From a virus, in IMG/VR virus record IMGVR_UViG_3300021077_000003, positions 1 through 30,984 of that record: 30,984 nt of DNA; one strand, 5' to 3'. The translations under genes and the position numbers were made by a program. Positions within the stretch are counted from its first letter, which is position 1. Each line of letters begins with the position of its first letter. Shown one piece after another: positions 17,301 through 24,437 of this stretch. The notes beneath the pieces are model-generated. The model searched no databases. It was not told the origin of the DNA and was given only the letters and a program-made list of their open reading frames with translations.

Positions 17301-20300
17301 TTCCACCACTTAAAGGAAGATACAGAGATAATCCAGACAAAGACGGGATTGCTGAGATTTGAGCATACTTGTTATTAAATAAAACATCCCCGGAAACAAT
17401 TCCATACCCAGAAAGAGTTGTAGGAGTTCCGGAAATTTGAGACCATGGTAAAGTCCCGATTGCGGAAATATAAGGAAGAACCGGAATATCTCCAGAGGTT
17501 AAAGTAGTTCCTGAAATAACTCTTCCATAAGGATCTGAAGAAATTTTTGTAAATGTTCCAGATGTTCCAAAAGGACTTAAATTAGCAGTTAAAACTCCAG
17601 AAGACGTGACAGGAGAACCAGCTATTGTCAACGTGGTTGATGTTAATCCTACAGAGGTTACGGTTCCTGTTCCTGAAGAGCCAGCACCAGAAATATTTAC
17701 GAAAGACGCATTCAAAATTCTTCCGAAAGAATCTATATTTAATACTGGAATTTGTGTAGTTGTTCCATAAGAACCAGGAGTTACACCAGTGGCAGAAAGA
17801 TTTACGGAAATGTTTCCAGAAGTTGTTACAGGACTTAACCCAACAGTTAATGTCGTGGAAGATACTCCGACGGAAGAAACTGAACCACCAGATCCCCCAG
17901 GGAATTGAATTGCCACATTTGATGCAGAAATAATTCTTCCTTTAGAATCTACTTGAAATTGAGATACATTAGTTCCATTTCCAAAAATTCCAGGAGTTAC
18001 GCCAGTTGCCGAAAGAACAGAATTAAAAGTAACTGAAGATGTTCCGTTGAAGGAAATATTTGCAGCAGATACATCACCAGTTATTCCAAAATTTTGCGGA
18101 ATAGTTAATTGGTTAGATTGGTTGGCCGTGCCTGAAAGATTTCCAAAATGTGTTCCTGAAATGTTCTGACCAGATAAATTTCCAGTTAAAGATCCGCCAC
18201 TTAAAGGAAGATATAAAGATAATCCAGACAAAGACGGGATTGCAGAAATTTGAGCATACTTATTATTAAATAAAGTATCTCCAGAAACTATTCCATATCC
18301 AGAAAGCGTTATAGGTGTTCCTGAAATTTGAGACCAGGACAAAGTCCCAATCGCTGAAATATATGGAAGACTAGGAATATCGGCACTTACTAATGTCGTT
18401 CCGGAAATAACTCTTCCATAAGTATCGGTCTGAACTTTTACATAAACTCCACTAGTTCCAATGGGAGAAAGATTTACAGAAATATTTCCTGAAGTCGTTA
18501 TAGGACTTGAACCTACATTTAGAGTGGTTGAAGCAATACCGACACTTGAAACACTTCCTCCTCCTGAACCTCCAGGAAATTGAATAGCCACATTAGATGC
18601 TGAAATTATTCTTCCTTTAGAATCAACTTGAAATTGAGAAACTGTTGTAGAATTTCCGTAAATTCCCGAGACTACTCCAGTGGCAGGAAGAACAGAATTT
18701 AATACAACACCAGAAGTTCCATTAAAAGAAATATTTACAGCGGATACGTCACCGATTATTCCAAAATTCTGAGGAGTAGTTAATAGATTAGCTTGGGTAG
18801 AAGTGCCAGAAAGATTTCCAAAATGTATCCCAGAAATGTTCTGACCAGATAAATTTCCTGTTAATGTTCCACCACTCAAAGGAAGATACAAAGATAATCC
18901 AGATAAAGAAGGTATTGCCGAAATTTGAGCATATTTGTTATTAAAAAGCTGGTCTGAACTCGTTATTCCATAACCAGATAATGTTGTAGGAGTTCCAGAA
19001 ATTTGAGACCATTGTAAAGTCCCAATTGCGGAAATATATGGAAGAACTGGAATGTCAGCAGATGTTAAAGTTGTTCCGGAAATTACTCTACCAAAGGTAT
19101 CAGTTTGAACTTTAATATATACACCGCTTACACCAGTCGCTGAAAGGTTTACGGAAATGCTTCCTGATGTGGTGATTGGACTTAATCCAATTATCAGGGT
19201 TGTTGAAGATACACCTACTGAAGATACGGAACCGTAATTTAATGATGGAATCGCTGATAGATATTTTTTATCAAATAGTGTATCAGAACTTGTGATTCCG
19301 TATCCGGACAAAGTTGTCGGCGTTCCAGAAATTCTAGACCAAGCCAATGACGCAGAAATAGCATCATATGGAAGTTGAGGAATATCTCCCGAAGTTAAAG
19401 TTGTTCCTGAAATAACCCTGCCATAAGGATCCGAAGATATTTTAGAAAAAGTTCCGGATGTTCCAAACGAATTCAAATTTACCGAAATATTTCCCGAAGA
19501 TGTTATAGGACTTGAACCTACATTTAATGTATTTGAAGTAATTCCTACTGAAGTAACTGTTCCAGAAGTAGTAGGAATTTGTACAGAAACATAAGACGCA
19601 GATAAAATTCTTCCTTTAGAATCTATTACTAATTGTGGTATTTGATTTGAACTTCCATACGACCCAGCAGACACTCCAGTTGCAGAAAGAATAGAATTTA
19701 ATATTACTCCCGACGTTCCATTAAAAGAAACGTTTGCGGCAGATATATCACCAATTATAGAAAAATTTTGAGAAGTAGCTAATTTAATTGTTTGTAAAGA
19801 TGTTCCTGAAGATGGAAGATAATTTAATAAAGGTATGTCAGCACTTGTTAAAAGACTTCCGGAAAGAACTCTACCAAAACTATCTATAACTATTTTTTCA
19901 TAAATTCCTGGAGTAGATACCGCAGAAAGATTTACATTTATATTTCCAGCGACAGTTATTGGAGTATTTGAAATCGTTAATGTTGTTGAAGAAACCCCAA
20001 CAGACGTAACAGTTCCGGTTCCACTTGTTCCCGAACCTCCGGAAATTGTAACAACACTTGCAGAAACAATTCTCCCAAAACTATCTACAATTATTTGAGG
20101 AATTTGTGTAGAAGACCCATACAATCCAGGAACGACGCCAGTTGCCGAAAGATTTACAGAAACATTTCTAGAAGATGTAGATAAAACCGATAATGAAGTT
20201 GAAGAAACATTTAATACAGTTTGTCCAGGATAGAATTCAAAATATCCAGTCGCACTTGGAGAATATAAAATTCTATTATTATCTAAATCAAAAACTAAAG

Positions 20301-20379
20301 AATTTGTCCTAATATTTGCATTAAGATTTGTTCTAGTGTCTTGCTTATAATATATTCTACCTTGGATAGCAGATGTCAT
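14374..20379 (-). CDS. Giant repetitive fibre protein
   Basis: A 2001-aa fibre protein made mostly of repeating beta-rich modules. Recurrent segments are TVTSVGxSSTTLxxxxxPIT, TTSGNISVNLSATG, QFQVDSKGRIISASNVAIQF (four close copies), SQISGTPTTLSGYGI (six copies), YLPLSGGTLTG and GTHFGNLSGT. One segment (about 1400-1560, with VHYLGTWNASSGTTLP and YTWNGRNGSVFPVSGDYSA) is a module known from tail-fibre proteins. The unique N-terminus (MTSAIQGRIYYKQDTRTNLN) probably attaches the protein, and a unique C-terminal 90 residues (TDHKTYTTSAIISATSYLLS and on) may be the tip. An AAGGATAA site and a CATAAATA promoter precede it. It lies between neck gene 14 and the portal, where T4 has tail genes. Confidence 0.88.
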   Translation of the reverse strand: MTSAIQGRIYYKQDTRTNLNANIRTNSLVFDLDNNRILYSPSATGYFEFYPGQTVLNVSSTSLSVLSTSSRNVSVNLSATGVVPGLYGSSTQIPQIIVDSFGRIVSASVVTISGGSGTSGTGTVTSVGVSSTTLTISNTPITVAGNINVNLSAVSTPGIYEKIVIDSFGRVLSGSLLTSADIPLLNYLPSSGTSLQTIKLATSQNFSIIGDISAANVSFNGTSGVILNSILSATGVSAGSYGSSNQIPQLVIDSKGRILSASYVSVQIPTTSGTVTSVGITSNTLNVGSSPITSSGNISVNLNSFGTSGTFSKISSDPYGRVISGTTLTSGDIPQLPYDAISASLAWSRISGTPTTLSGYGITSSDTLFDKKYLSAIPSLNYGSVSSVGVSSTTLIIGLSPITTSGSISVNLSATGVSGVYIKVQTDTFGRVISGTTLTSADIPVLPYISAIGTLQWSQISGTPTTLSGYGITSSDQLFNNKYAQISAIPSLSGLSLYLPLSGGTLTGNLSGQNISGIHFGNLSGTSTQANLLTTPQNFGIIGDVSAVNISFNGTSGVVLNSVLPATGVVSGIYGNSTTVSQFQVDSKGRIISASNVAIQFPGGSGGGSVSSVGIASTTLNVGSSPITTSGNISVNLSPIGTSGVYVKVQTDTYGRVISGTTLVSADIPSLPYISAIGTLSWSQISGTPITLSGYGIVSGDTLFNNKYAQISAIPSLSGLSLYLPLSGGSLTGNLSGQNISGTHFGNLSGTANQSNQLTIPQNFGITGDVSAANISFNGTSSVTFNSVLSATGVTPGIFGNGTNVSQFQVDSKGRIISASNVAIQFPGGSGGSVSSVGVSSTTLTVGLSPVTTSGNISVNLSATGVTPGSYGTTTQIPVLNIDSFGRILNASFVNISGAGSSGTGTVTSVGLTSTTLTIAGSPVTSSGVLTANLSPFGTSGTFTKISSDPYGRVISGTTLTSGDIPVLPYISAIGTLPWSQISGTPTTLSGYGIVSGDVLFNNKYAQISAIPSLSGLSLYLPLSGGTLTGPLTGTNISANNISGTHFGNLSGTANQSNQLTISQNFNIVGDVSAANISFNGTSSVTLNSVLSATGVISGIYGNNITVSQFQVDSKGRIISASNVAIQFPGGSGGGSVSSVGVASTTLSVGGSPITTSGNISVNLSLFGTSGTYTKISSDPYGRVISGTTLTSGDIPVLPYLSAIGTLPWSQISGTPTTLSGYGIVSADALFNNKYAQISTLPNISLYLPLSGGTLTGPLTGTNISATNISGTHFGNLSGVSLQSLTANQLLNSQNFGIVGDIVASNISFNGTGSVILSSTLSAVGTSGIYTKVQTDSKGRVISGTTLTSGDIPVLPYLSVIPSLNYGSVSSVGISSTTLTIGLTPVTTSGNISVNLSPVGTSGVYTKIQSDTFGRVISGATLIVSDIPSLSTLYISTTLSGTANGVAPLDSTAKVPTSFLPSSLFGQVHYLGTWNASSGTTLPAASAVSGGYYITQISGSSIPTGGFSSATSIIISADSFAGLPYFQVGDWIVSNGITWDKIDNTDSIYTWNGRNGSVFPVSGDYSATQINFTPSGSITATNVQTALQNLDANKLASSALFGFTSAYLPLSGGALTGSISVPNISASNFYEGGQLLVNRYVTVSGDIMTGGLVSPFVSATNISGTHFGNLSGTANQANQLTISQNFNIVGDVSSANISFNGTGGVSLVSVLSATGVSSGIYGNNISVSQFQVDAKGRIISASNVAIQFPGGSGGGSVSSVGIASTTLTISNTPITTSGNILVNLSPFGTSGTFPKISTDPFGRVISGTTLTSGDIPSLPYISAIGTLPWSQISGTPTTLSGYGITSSDTLFNNKYVQISAIPSLSGLSLYLPLSGGTLSTPGNLNISGTTIFAGLLYLTPPITTTASTSGYIQIDSQGKLFANTGLTDHKTYTTSAIISATSYLLSATHNLNYRYVNVFMFDFTNNVEILPDVKYNLSTNNVVVINIVNGNQFNSNIIVQS
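14720..19800 (-). repeat. Coding tandem repeats of the 2001-aa fibre gene
   Basis: Imperfect in-frame repeats of about 670-1180 bp. The GNLSGT-encoding word recurs near 15371, 16551, 17231, 18141 and 18811, and the QFPGG-encoding word near 15131, 16993, 17902 and 18573. Spacing varies by whole modules, consistent with expansion and shuffling by recombination. Confidence 0.85.
15377..15488 (-). repeat. Module shared by both fibre genes (copy 2)
   Basis: Second copy of the 112-bp module at 12281-12392, in the same orientation and frame. The surrounding sequences also share the QFQVD and GNLSGT repeats but at lower identity. Confidence 0.85.
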
Positions 20380-20404
20380 TTAATTATCCTTAAACGTTTG
20401 AAAT

Positions 20405-20412
20405 TATTTATG
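20405..20412 (-). promoter_or_regulatory. Late-type promoter CATAAATA of the fibre operon
   Basis: CATAAATA on the minus strand lies 25 nt upstream of the 2001-aa fibre start, with AAGGATAA between. It would drive both fibre genes and the small gene after them. Confidence 0.65.
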
Positions 20413-20417
20413 GAAAA

Positions 20418-20693
20418 TTAAACATCTATAAATTCGTTGCCTTCATACTCCAATGTTTGATCGTAAAAATCTAATTCTTCTGGATCTGTTATTATACCGT
20501 CTACAAAATCAGAATATATATAAATTATTACTATGCAATTATCTAAAGTCCAATTATTAAAAGGATCATTCGGAGGGCATTCGGTCAATCCTGGAACATA
20601 TAAATAAGAAACTTTTTCGAAATTTACTTCACAATTATCTTGAAATAAATCTGAGCAAGCTACCTTAACATTACTAGGAATAATTAACTGCAT
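20418..20693 (-). CDS. Small protein of unknown function next to gp14
   Basis: A 91-aa acidic protein with four Cys, no signal peptide and mixed strand pattern (MQLIIPSNVKVACSDLF, then VSYLYVPGLTECPP). No family was recognised. Its start overlaps the end of the gp14 gene by 10 nt, so it is translated with it. Position between the neck gene and the fibre genes suggests a small virion or neck component. Confidence 0.65.
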   Translation of the reverse strand: MQLIIPSNVKVACSDLFQDNCEVNFEKVSYLYVPGLTECPPNDPFNNWTLDNCIVIIYIYSDFVDGIITDPEELDFYDQTLEYEGNEFIDV

Positions 20694-21262
20694 TGTCCAG
20701 CAACCAATTGTATAGGATCATTTGGAAGATTGTCAAATGCTGGACCTAATGTATAATTTTTGTTTCTAAAGTTCTCTAGATAAAATGTATATGTGTGTTT
20801 ACCTTGAAGAAATATAACATCTTCTAATTTTATCATATTAATTCTGTAAAATTGTTGATTATATTTTGCGTAAACAAGGTCTCCAATTTTCGGAAGATAT
20901 GTAGGAAAAACTGCCGAAGTTCCTGAAGAATCATATGTAGAAACAAAATCATAATGAAGTTTCGAAACATATATCGGAAAATTATCTGTTCCTACTATTC
21001 CTAAAATCCCTACATTTCTTCCTTCATTCGGTAATTCATAATAACCCATATATTCGAATTTTCGGTTTATTACAAGGTTGTTAGTTTCGCCAAAAAGATA
21101 ATCCGGATTTACAAGGTCTACAGGATAATAAATCATTTGAACCCCACGTTCGTTAAAGCCTTCCATTTGTAAAACTTCATAAAGACTTCGTTCACTGTCA
21201 TAAGCCGAAGTGCATTTTACAAAGAATCCATTAGGCATAAATCCGAATTCGTTATAGTTCAT
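20684..21262 (-). CDS. 14: Neck protein (gp14-like)
   Basis: This 192-aa protein resembles T4 gp14, the head-to-tail connector protein (256 aa in T4). The clearest match is EVLQMEGFNERGVQMIYYP followed by VDLVNPDYLFGE (about residues 29-59), which parallels the T4 segment with RGVECYY and SPDLIFGE. IGDLVYAKYNQQFYRINMI (about 126-144) parallels the T4 EGDLIYFP...FEINWV segment. It is shorter than T4 gp14 at the C-terminus. It has AAGGA upstream and follows the 167-aa gene by 8 nt. Confidence 0.8.
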   Translation of the reverse strand: MNYNEFGFMPNGFFVKCTSAYDSERSLYEVLQMEGFNERGVQMIYYPVDLVNPDYLFGETNNLVINRKFEYMGYYELPNEGRNVGILGIVGTDNFPIYVSKLHYDFVSTYDSSGTSAVFPTYLPKIGDLVYAKYNQQFYRINMIKLEDVIFLQGKHTYTFYLENFRNKNYTLGPAFDNLPNDPIQLVAGQCS

Positions 21263-21270
21263 TATTTTCC

Positions 21271-21774
21271 TTAAAGCAAGTTAGACGCAAAACTAGTCAT
21301 ATCATCTAAAACTGGATTAGGATTTTTCGAAAATACTAGGTCATCTTGCGGAAGGTTTGTAGCAGGGTTTCCGTAATCTGGCTGTTGTGGCGCTCCATTA
21401 AGACTTCCAAACCCTCTCTGATAATCTTGAGATGGGCCAGGGGGAAAATACTGAGGTTGTCTACTCATTCCTGGAGTGTATAATGGTTGATGATATTGCT
21501 GTCTTTCTGTTAATTGTCCTTCTTTCCAATCATAATCTAAAAGACTTGCGGCAGTTCCTAATTCTTCTTGAAGTGGACTTGAAGGTTTTTTCTGAGGCTT
21601 TTCGGAAAGTTTTTGAGAAGTTTTTTCGGAAGGTTTTGAAGAATGATGAGAAGATTTAACAGGCTTTTTATAGTCTCTTATCTCTTCAAGAAGGCTAATA
21701 CAGTCCGAAATAGTATCTTTATCACCAGACTTAATTAGTGATGCTATTAGATTTTCAATGTTTTCTAAAGACAT
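21271..21774 (-). CDS. Low-complexity virion-type protein of unknown function
   Basis: A 167-aa protein with a short N-terminal helix (about 1-35, SLENIENLIASLIKSGDK), then a Lys/Ser/Pro-rich linker and a Gln/Pro/Tyr-rich half (about 70-150) that is probably disordered. The C-terminus (DDMTSFASNLL) is a short amphipathic tail, possibly a docking peptide. It occupies the place where T4 has gp13, ahead of gp14, but shows no likeness to it. An AAAGGAT site and a late-type promoter precede it. Confidence 0.65.
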   Translation of the reverse strand: MSLENIENLIASLIKSGDKDTISDCISLLEEIRDYKKPVKSSHHSSKPSEKTSQKLSEKPQKKPSSPLQEELGTAASLLDYDWKEGQLTERQQYHQPLYTPGMSRQPQYFPPGPSQDYQRGFGSLNGAPQQPDYGNPATNLPQDDLVFSKNPNPVLDDMTSFASNLL

Positions 21775-21789
21775 AGTTTAATATCCTTT

Positions 21790-23271
21790 CTATATATTTA
21801 TTGTTTCATTGGTATAGTCAAACTGTTGTTCCTCATAATAATGAAGCCTGTTATTTTTCCAATGATTATAACAGAAATTATTATAAGTTTTTTTTCCATC
21901 AGAATAACGGCAATCATCCACCACATCATGTATTGTTACATATTCTTTCGATTCATGTTTTCGCAAACCTCTTCCAATGCTTTGTAAAATTTTAATCTGA
22001 GATTTGTAAGAAGAGAATAACACAATATGATGCAATTTTTTTACGGAAACGCCTGTAGAAAAGGTTCCGTAAGAGGCGACTAAAATAGATCCGGATTCGT
22101 TTTCTAAACCTTTCCGAATATTTTCTCTAACGTCTGCCTCAGTCTTTCCGTAAATTTCATGAACAACTTTTCCAGGAAACTTTTTCTCTAGGTATATCTT
22201 AATATTTCTTAAATGTTCTATCTTAGTCACAAGTATCAAAATATTATCAGTATCTTTAGAATTTTTAACAATATGGTCTAAAGCCAAATTTCTGTTAGCA
22301 TATGAATTTATATCATCTACTTCTTTTTGATAAGAACTTCTAGCGTGCTTCATTTCAGGAGGGTATCTAAGAATCAAATTTTTAATCTTAATTTGAGAAA
22401 TTATTCCTTTATCTATCAATTCTTTCGACATAACTTTATGAATAACTGGACCAAGATATCCTACAACTGTATTAAAATCTGCTTCATTATCCGGCATAGA
22501 ACCAGTCAAACCGATTCTAAATTTTGCTCTAGAACATTTCTTACCAATTTCCGAAATAGATTTTCCTTGCATCTGGTGACATTCATCTACAATTAACGCA
22601 TCATACTTTTCGAAAAATCTCTCATCATTTTTGTAAACACTTTGCCATGTAGTTATTAAAACATTCTTAGATAGGTCTAGAATCTTTCCTCCATAATTCA
22701 AACAAACATTATCTAAAACATTATTCCAGGAGTAGTCATTCTTAAAATCAGAGTAAAGCTGTTCTACCAAAGATATAGAAGGAACTATCAAAATTACTTT
22801 CTTTCCTTTAGCTATCAAATATCTCACTAAAGAATATATTATTAAAGATTTTCCAGAAGATGTAGCAAGATTTAATACACCTCTTCCGAAAGTTATAGCT
22901 CTAGATATTGCTTCTATTTGGTGGTCATATGGAAAAATATTTACAGAAGGTGGGAAAACTACTTCTAAAAACTTTTGCAAAAACTCTTCGGAAACCTTTT
23001 CTCCAAACTCTGATACCTTAAATTCTAATACAGGCTCGTAAGAATAACTTTCACAAAATTTTAGAAACTTTGATAGAAGACCAATTGGAAATAAACCATC
23101 TCTTGTGAGGAAAGAAATTCGACCTGTCCATTGTCCTATACGATACGACGGGCTGAACTTATAATCCTTTGCGTAAAATTCCATTAAAGGTTTCAATTCA
23201 TTATATTGAGACTTATCTAAATCCGCTTGAAGAAAAACTTCCGAAAACTTTCTTACATGTATCTTGTCCAT
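21790..23271 (-). CDS. uvsW: UvsW-like RNA-DNA/recombination helicase
   Basis: This 493-aa SF2 helicase corresponds to T4 UvsW (503 aa), which unwinds R-loops, branched DNA and stalled forks and helps shut off origin-primed replication. Motifs seen: an N-terminal UvsW-specific domain (1-110), Q-like FPYDHQIEA (113-121), Walker A ATSSGKS (136-142), Walker B DECH (229-232), RIGLTGS motif III (252-258) and motif VI QSIGRGLRKH (about 434-443). The start codon has no Shine-Dalgarno site. A GATAAATA element ends 6 nt before it, so the messenger may be leaderless. Confidence 0.96.
   Translation of the reverse strand: MDKIHVRKFSEVFLQADLDKSQYNELKPLMEFYAKDYKFSPSYRIGQWTGRISFLTRDGLFPIGLLSKFLKFCESYSYEPVLEFKVSEFGEKVSEEFLQKFLEVVFPPSVNIFPYDHQIEAISRAITFGRGVLNLATSSGKSLIIYSLVRYLIAKGKKVILIVPSISLVEQLYSDFKNDYSWNNVLDNVCLNYGGKILDLSKNVLITTWQSVYKNDERFFEKYDALIVDECHQMQGKSISEIGKKCSRAKFRIGLTGSMPDNEADFNTVVGYLGPVIHKVMSKELIDKGIISQIKIKNLILRYPPEMKHARSSYQKEVDDINSYANRNLALDHIVKNSKDTDNILILVTKIEHLRNIKIYLEKKFPGKVVHEIYGKTEADVRENIRKGLENESGSILVASYGTFSTGVSVKKLHHIVLFSSYKSQIKILQSIGRGLRKHESKEYVTIHDVVDDCRYSDGKKTYNNFCYNHWKNNRLHYYEEQQFDYTNETINI
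21795..21802 (-). promoter_or_regulatory. Late-type promoter AATAAATA before the gp14 operon
   Basis: AATAAATA on the minus strand lies 20 nt upstream of the 167-aa gene, overlapping the last codons of uvsW. It is one base from TATAAATA. It would start the 167-aa gene, gp14 and 91-aa gene unit. Confidence 0.5.
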
Positions 23272-23277
23272 ATTAAC

Positions 23278-23305
23278 TATTTATCAAACATTTAAGAAAA
23301 GTCAA
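23278..23305 (-). promoter_or_regulatory. Promoter of uvsW: GATAAATA with an upstream TTGACT
   Basis: GATAAATA (23278-23285, minus strand) matches the late element at seven of eight bases. TTGACT at 23300-23305 with a 16-nt spacer and a TG before TAAATA also makes a sigma70-type reading possible, so the site could serve early, late or both. Either start point would fall at or next to the ATG. Confidence 0.5.
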
Positions 23306-23344
23306 GAGAAATTTTAAGAAAACTTTAAGAAATATTTTCGGAAA

Positions 23345-23383
23345 AGACAATAAAAAACCTTTCAGAAAAACTTCCGAAAGGTT
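23345..23383 (-). terminator. Rho-independent terminator upstream of uvsW
   Basis: On the minus strand AACCTTTC and GAAAGGTT (plus-strand 23376-23383 and 23356-23363) form an 8-bp stem with a 12-nt loop, followed by TTTTTTATT. It insulates uvsW from upstream transcripts. Confidence 0.8.
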
Positions 23384-23440
23384 CCAGTATGAATTACATG
23401 AGCATAAAATAAGCCGACTAAAGGTAAACCTCTAATGTCA
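23356..23440 (-). ncRNA. Candidate 85-nt late transcript with its own promoter and terminator
   Basis: The stretch between two terminators carries a GATAAATA site at 23445-23452 and ends at the 23356-23383 terminator. A transcript of about 85 nt would result. It has no convincing reading frame: an AGAGG is present but no start codon follows at useful spacing. This would be a small RNA or a tiny leader; expression is not shown by the sequence. Confidence 0.35.
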
Positions 23441-23444
23441 ATTT

Positions 23445-23452
23445 TATTTATC
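23445..23452 (-). promoter_or_regulatory. Late-type promoter GATAAATA between two terminators
   Basis: GATAAATA on the minus strand directly follows the T-run of one terminator and lies about 60 nt before the stem of the next one. No gene start follows. Confidence 0.4.
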
Positions 23453-23491
23453 AAAAAGAAAAACGACCCAAAGTAAACTTCAGATCGTTTT
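23453..23491 (-). terminator. Rho-independent terminator of the small-protein operon
   Basis: On the minus strand AAAACGA and TCGTTTT (plus-strand 23485-23491 and 23460-23466) pair, with an inner AAGT/ACTT pairing, then TTCTTTTT. It lies about 90 nt after the 114-aa gene. Confidence 0.75.
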
Positions 23492-23578
23492 ATAGGAGGA
23501 GAAAAACAGCTAATAAAGAATAAACTCCTTACTTCAAATCTATTGTAACAAATTTAATCTAGGTTGTAAAGAAGAAAC

Positions 23579-23923
23579 TTATAGATTATGCCAGGACTTG
23601 TAGAACTTGTCTTCAGCTTCTACAAATTCTTCTACATCTTTTAGAAAAGCCTTTAGTTTAGAAAATTCAGAAACATTTAATTCAGTAGTATCAAAAACTT
23701 TTCCGGCTTTATCTACGATTGAAACCTCTACTACATCTTCGTCTTCTGTAGGCTTAACATAAAGAGTTTTCTGGACCTTACCACCCCCAAAGAAATCTTT
23801 ATACTTTCCGAAATCATTTTTAGAAACGATCCCAATTTTCTTAAGGTCTGCTTCAACTTTTTCGGAAAGCTCGTAATCATTCTTTGCTTCAGTCAACATC
23901 TTAATATATTCTGGAAATTTCAT
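23579..23923 (-). CDS. Putative internal head protein, 114 aa
   Basis: The N-terminus MKFPEYIKMLTE followed by AKND resembles the T4 internal-protein targeting sequence MKTYQEFIAE followed by A, which gp21 cuts after (L/I)xE. The remaining 100 residues are charged and soluble, with an acidic C-terminal helix (SEFSKLKAFLKDVEEFVEAE). No enzyme motif is visible. The start shares one base with the end of the upstream 140-aa gene, so translation is coupled. If the targeting sequence is real, the mature protein is packaged and may be injected with the DNA. Confidence 0.6.
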   Translation of the reverse strand: MKFPEYIKMLTEAKNDYELSEKVEADLKKIGIVSKNDFGKYKDFFGGGKVQKTLYVKPTEDEDVVEVSIVDKAGKVFDTTELNVSEFSKLKAFLKDVEEFVEAEDKFYKSWHNL

Positions 23924-24345
23924 TATTCTTGGTCCTCGGTTGGAATTTCTTCGCTAGGGTTAAACTCATGTTCTGTAGTATCTATTTCGAACTTAGGTAA
24001 CAATTCGTTTTGAAATCTATCTCTGACTTTCTCTAAACTATTAGCAATTTCTCCGAAAATTTTCTTAATATCTGAACCAAGCTTTTCTTTATTCTTACTT
24101 CCGTAAACTGTTTTCAAAATTTTCTTAATTTTTTGGATAGTTACTTCGGCATCCCTTAGATCTTCTGAAACTTTACCATTACCATCCAGAGTAGCCTTTG
24201 ATGCAGTGTCTCTAGAAAAGTCACTTAGACTATCGAATAAAGAAACATAAAGTTCTATAATCTCTTTCGAAAGTTCTGTTTCAGTAGCTTCATTCAATAT
24301 TCTCTTTTTGTTTATTTCATTTTCTACAAGTTCTGAAAAATCCAT
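23923..24345 (-). CDS. Putative internal head protein, 140 aa, helical
   Basis: A mostly helical protein starting MDFSELVENEINKKRILNE followed by ATE, where LNE/A fits the gp21 cleavage rule. The body (about 25-118) is amphipathic helix, and the last 20 residues are acidic. No family was recognised. It has an AAGAGG site and a GATAAATA promoter, and is coupled to the 114-aa gene that follows. A structural or scaffold-like role is an alternative to an injected protein. Confidence 0.6.
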   Translation of the reverse strand: MDFSELVENEINKKRILNEATETELSKEIIELYVSLFDSLSDFSRDTASKATLDGNGKVSEDLRDAEVTIQKIKKILKTVYGSKNKEKLGSDIKKIFGEIANSLEKVRDRFQNELLPKFEIDTTEHEFNPSEEIPTEDQE

Positions 24346-24364
24346 AGTAAACCTCTTTTAGAAA

Positions 24365-24372
24365 TATTTATC
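24365..24372 (-). promoter_or_regulatory. Late-type promoter GATAAATA of the 140-aa gene
   Basis: GATAAATA on the minus strand lies 19 nt upstream of the start codon with AAGAGG between, just after the terminator of the previous gene. Confidence 0.65.
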
Positions 24373-24379
24373 AAAGTTT

Positions 24380-24416
24380 ATCAAAAAGAAAAGGCCCAAC
24401 TTTCGAAGAGCCTTTT
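24380..24416 (-). terminator. Rho-independent terminator after the 174-aa gene
   Basis: On the minus strand AAAAGGC pairs with GCCTTTT around a 14-nt loop, followed by CTTTTT. It starts about 20 nt after the 174-aa gene. Confidence 0.8.
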
Positions 24417-24437
24417 TAAAACATAATAAAATTAAAC

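Noticed and set aside
14374-20379. CRISPR array or diversity-generating retroelement from the fibre repeats
   Set aside because: Repeats are long, in frame and coding; no spacer pattern, reverse transcriptase or template repeat is visible.
23370-23452. Small peptide gene of about 25 codons on the minus strand
   Set aside because: An open frame with an AGAGG inside it exists, but no ATG, GTG or TTG start at proper spacing.
23494-23501. AGGAGGAG ribosome-binding site on the plus strand
   Set aside because: No start codon with an open frame follows, and all nearby genes are on the minus strand.
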